Source: Deltaproteobacteria bacterium (GTDB lineage Bacteria > Myxococcota > Myxococcia > Myxococcales > 40CM-4-68-19). Taken from it: a stretch of 6,576 nt of DNA. The stretch is taken from NCBI GenBank assembly GCA_005879505.1, contig VBKQ01000273.1:1-6576 (forward strand), written 5' to 3'. The notes under the pieces are model-generated. The model ran no database searches. It had not been told where the DNA came from and saw nothing but the letters and a program-made list of their open reading frames with translations. Position numbers and translations under genes: made by a program. Positions 5,025-6,576 of this stretch are shown piece after piece (position 1 is the stretch's first letter; each line of letters starts with the position of its first letter).

Positions 5025-6239
5025 TCAGCGGCCCGGCGGCGCGGTGCGCTCTTCGCGCGCGAGGACGAAGGCGCCCTTGCCGCGATCATAGGCGTACGTA
5101 CTGACCGTGAGGCCCTGGTCGTCCTCCCCCTCCGGCTCTCGGATCCGGACCTGCCCCGTGCCCAGCTCCACCCTCGCGCGATAGAGATCGCGCTTCGCGA
5201 GCAGATCGACCAGTTTGCCCGCGCGAATGGTCTTCACGATCACTTCGTCCGCCGTCGCCCCGCAGGTCTCGCACGACAGTTCCACCACCACGTCCGGGAT
5301 GCCGTCGCCGGTGACGTCGCGCGCGTCGACATAAAGGACGCGCTGCGGCTGGTCGTCGTCATCGCCCCCGGTGATGCGCTCCCAGAGTGGCTTCCAGCGC
5401 CGGGGGCGAGCTCCGCTGGCCGGCTCGAGCTTCCAGATGCCCACGTAATTGCGCTGCGCGACCCAGGCGGCGGACTGTTCACCCATCGCCTCTTGGGCAG
5501 GCGTGAGCGAGGTACCCCAGAGCACGGCGTGCAGCTGTCCTTCCCAGTCGATGCGGCGGATCCAACGGACGCGGAAGTTCGGGAACGGCCTGGGGTGCAG
5601 CGAGGTGAACTCGCCCGAGAGCGGCACCTGTTTGCGCTCGAGCACCACCGCCAGCGCCCGCGACGGCTGATCGCGCGGGGCCTGCGCCTCGAGCGTGGCG
5701 CGATGGTCCGCATCCTCCCATTGGAGCGTGAAGAATTTCTGGTCGTGCTCGCGGCGCAGCTGCTCGAGCAGCGGCGGACCCCACCCGCGCGTGAGCTGCC
5801 ACTCGAGATCGGTAAGCGGCGGCGCGAGCTGGGGATCGAACACCAGGCGCAGCGCGGTCAGCTCGGACCCGGTCCGTGTCTCCTCCCAGGCCAGCTGTAT
5901 GCGCGCCAGGTTGTCAGGAGCTCGCGGCAGGAGGCACTCCGCGTGGCCCGCGGGCGCAGCGAGAGCTGCCGCGCAGTCGGCGAGATCGGGCATGGCGCGG
6001 AATTGCGCGAACGGCATGTCGAGATCGAAGCGGCCGAAGCGCCGCGGAGGGACCGGCGGAGGCTGAGGGCGCGATTGGGGAGGACCGGCCTGTACGGGCG
6101 GCGCGGGAGGCAAGCTGGTGGTCGCATCCGTGCGCGCGGCCGGTGGCTGGACCCCCGCGATCGCCTCGCGCGGCGACTTCTGATGTGGCGAGGCATGCAC
6201 GGCGCCGGCGAGCCCGGCCATGGCCAGCAGGATTCGCAT
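5025..6239 (-). CDS. Exported protein of unknown function with FG-GAP/VCBS-like motif
   Basis: A 404-residue protein. ATG at 6239 gives a signal peptide: MRILLAMAGLAGAVHA, with likely cleavage at VHA|S (after residue 16). A proline-rich linker follows (about 32-66, with PPAPPVQAGPPQSRPQPPPV), suggesting a reach across the periplasm or a surface location. Residues 68-145 (FGRFDLDMPFAQFRAMPDLADC) form a small domain with Cys89 and Cys102, a possible disulfide pair. The rest is beta-rich. Near the C terminus, YVDARDVTGDGIPDVVVELSCETCG (303-327) contains the D-x-T-x-D-G-x-x-D loop (D308, T310, D312, D316) seen in FG-GAP/VCBS repeats, which usually binds calcium. A CxxC pair follows (C323, C326). 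There is only one such motif, not a propeller set. No Shine-Dalgarno precedes the ATG. The in-frame ORF runs up to 6347, but the signal peptide supports 6239. It heads a probable two-gene operon with the zinc-ribbon gene. Confidence 0.85.
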   Translation of the reverse strand: MRILLAMAGLAGAVHASPHQKSPREAIAGVQPPAARTDATTSLPPAPPVQAGPPQSRPQPPPVPPRRFGRFDLDMPFAQFRAMPDLADCAAALAAPAGHAECLLPRAPDNLARIQLAWEETRTGSELTALRLVFDPQLAPPLTDLEWQLTRGWGPPLLEQLRREHDQKFFTLQWEDADHRATLEAQAPRDQPSRALAVVLERKQVPLSGEFTSLHPRPFPNFRVRWIRRIDWEGQLHAVLWGTSLTPAQEAMGEQSAAWVAQRNYVGIWKLEPASGARPRRWKPLWERITGGDDDDQPQRVLYVDARDVTGDGIPDVVVELSCETCGATADEVIVKTIRAGKLVDLLAKRDLYRARVELGTGQVRIREPEGEDDQGLTVSTYAYDRGKGAFVLAREERTAPPGR

Positions 6240-6251
6240 GGAGCGGCACGC

Positions 6252-6280
6252 AGCATACCGCCCGCTGGAGAAGCGAGCAA
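6252..6280 (-). promoter_or_regulatory. Possible sigma70-like promoter for the exported-protein operon
   Basis: Minus strand TTGCTC (6275-6280), 17-nt spacer, TATGCT (6252-6257). The -35 matches TTGACA at 3 of 6 and the -10 matches TATAAT at 4 of 6. Transcription would start near 6246, leaving about 6 nt before the ATG at 6239, which fits the lack of a ribosome-binding site. The -35 overlaps the terminator's T-run. Weak evidence. Confidence 0.3.
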
Positions 6281-6315
6281 AATGTTCGGGGGCGCACCTT
6301 TCGGGAGCGCCCCCG
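6279..6315 (-). terminator. Intrinsic terminator after rplI
   Basis: On the minus strand, CGGGGGCGC (6315-6307) pairs exactly with GCGCCCCCG (6295-6287) across an 11-nt loop: a 9-bp GC stem. It is followed by AACATTTTGC, with a T4 run at 6282-6279. It lies 43 nt past the rplI stop and would end the ribosomal protein transcript before the exported-protein gene. Confidence 0.75.
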
Positions 6316-6357
6316 CTAACACCGATCTCGACGTCGAGGACGGCCACGGAGCCCTCG

Positions 6358-6576
6358 CTACGCCTCCGGCCCGATGGTCACCTTCACCTTCGCCACCACC
6401 TCCGGGTGGAGCCTCACTTCCACCTCGTGGGTTCCGATTTCCTTCAGCGGCTCACGCAGGTGCACCTGCTTCCGCTCGACCGCGTATCCCTGCGAGACGA
6501 GCTGCTCGTGCACGTCCTTGGAGGTGACGGAACCGAAGAGCCTGTTCTGCTCGCCCACCTTGCGAGTGAGCCGCAC
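6358..6576 (-). CDS. rplI: 50S ribosomal protein L9, C-terminal part
   Basis: The frame enters from the window edge (first codon GTG at 6576 is internal) and stops with TAG at 6358-6360, giving 72 residues. L9 is about 148 residues, so roughly the C-terminal half is present. Diagnostic stretches are LFGSVTSKDVHEQLVSQGYAV, KQVHLREPLKEIGTHEVEV and RLHPEVVAKVKVTIGPEA, the last being the L9 C-terminal strand pattern. L9 binds 23S rRNA near the L1 stalk base with its N-terminal domain; its C-terminal domain extends from the ribosome and aids fidelity. rplI usually ends the rpsF-rpsR-rplI operon. Confidence 0.95.
   Translation of the reverse strand: MRLTRKVGEQNRLFGSVTSKDVHEQLVSQGYAVERKQVHLREPLKEIGTHEVEVRLHPEVVAKVKVTIGPEA

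Noticed and set aside
4679..5089. 136-codon minus-strand frame overlapping the zinc-ribbon gene
   Set aside because: The alternative frame has CxxC pairs and a GGAGGT at correct spacing; this one has neither.
5493..6527. 344-codon plus-strand frame opposite the exported protein and rplI
   Set aside because: It runs antisense across a signal-peptide gene, a terminator and rplI; composition is typical of a shadow frame.
1..6576. tRNA, rRNA, CRISPR array or riboswitch
   Set aside because: No cloverleaf, regularly spaced long repeats or known riboswitch core were seen by eye on either strand.

Overview
The window is GC-rich chromosomal DNA (roughly two thirds G+C, third codon positions mostly G or C) packed with genes. 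It looks like a large-genome bacterium of the Myxococcota / deltaproteobacterial type. That rests on the base composition, the rplI-dnaB neighbourhood, a hybrid kinase tail, a glycine-tailed TPM protein and a charged KSWREIDKMRDR-type protein; it is an inference, with no 16S or marker-tree support in the window.

Layout. Plus strand, 1-1614: the 3' end of a sensor histidine kinase (ATPase domain fused to a shortened receiver-like tail), then 19 nt later a TPM-domain membrane protein with a cysteine-bearing ribbon and a glycine tail. A 67-nt convergent gap holds a perfect 8-bp hairpin. Minus strand, 4105-1682: dnaB, the replicative helicase, 807 codons long because a 337-residue intein interrupts its Walker A loop. 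Divergent from dnaB, plus strand, 4168-4686: a highly charged 172-residue protein of unknown role; the shared 62-bp promoter region carries a CCTGTGA repeat. Minus strand, 6239-4717: a probable two-gene unit of an exported 404-residue protein and a 96-residue zinc-ribbon protein. Minus strand at the right edge: the 3' end of rplI (ribosomal protein L9), followed by an intrinsic terminator.

How it fits together. rplI and dnaB are classic neighbours in bacteria (rpsF-rpsR-rplI-dnaB). Here the rplI operon is closed by a strong terminator and three other genes lie between it and dnaB, so dnaB must have its own promoter in the 4106-4167 interval.

The most interesting object is the DnaB intein. 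It begins with Ala instead of Cys or Ser, and carries Trp in block B, Cys at block F:4 and Thr before the terminal His-Asn. Thr follows the splice junction. This is the WCT signature of class 3 inteins, which splice without an N-terminal nucleophile. It sits between the Lys and Thr of the P-loop, so the helicase cannot bind ATP normally until splicing is complete. It also carries a LAGLIDADG homing endonuclease whose first motif is slightly off consensus.
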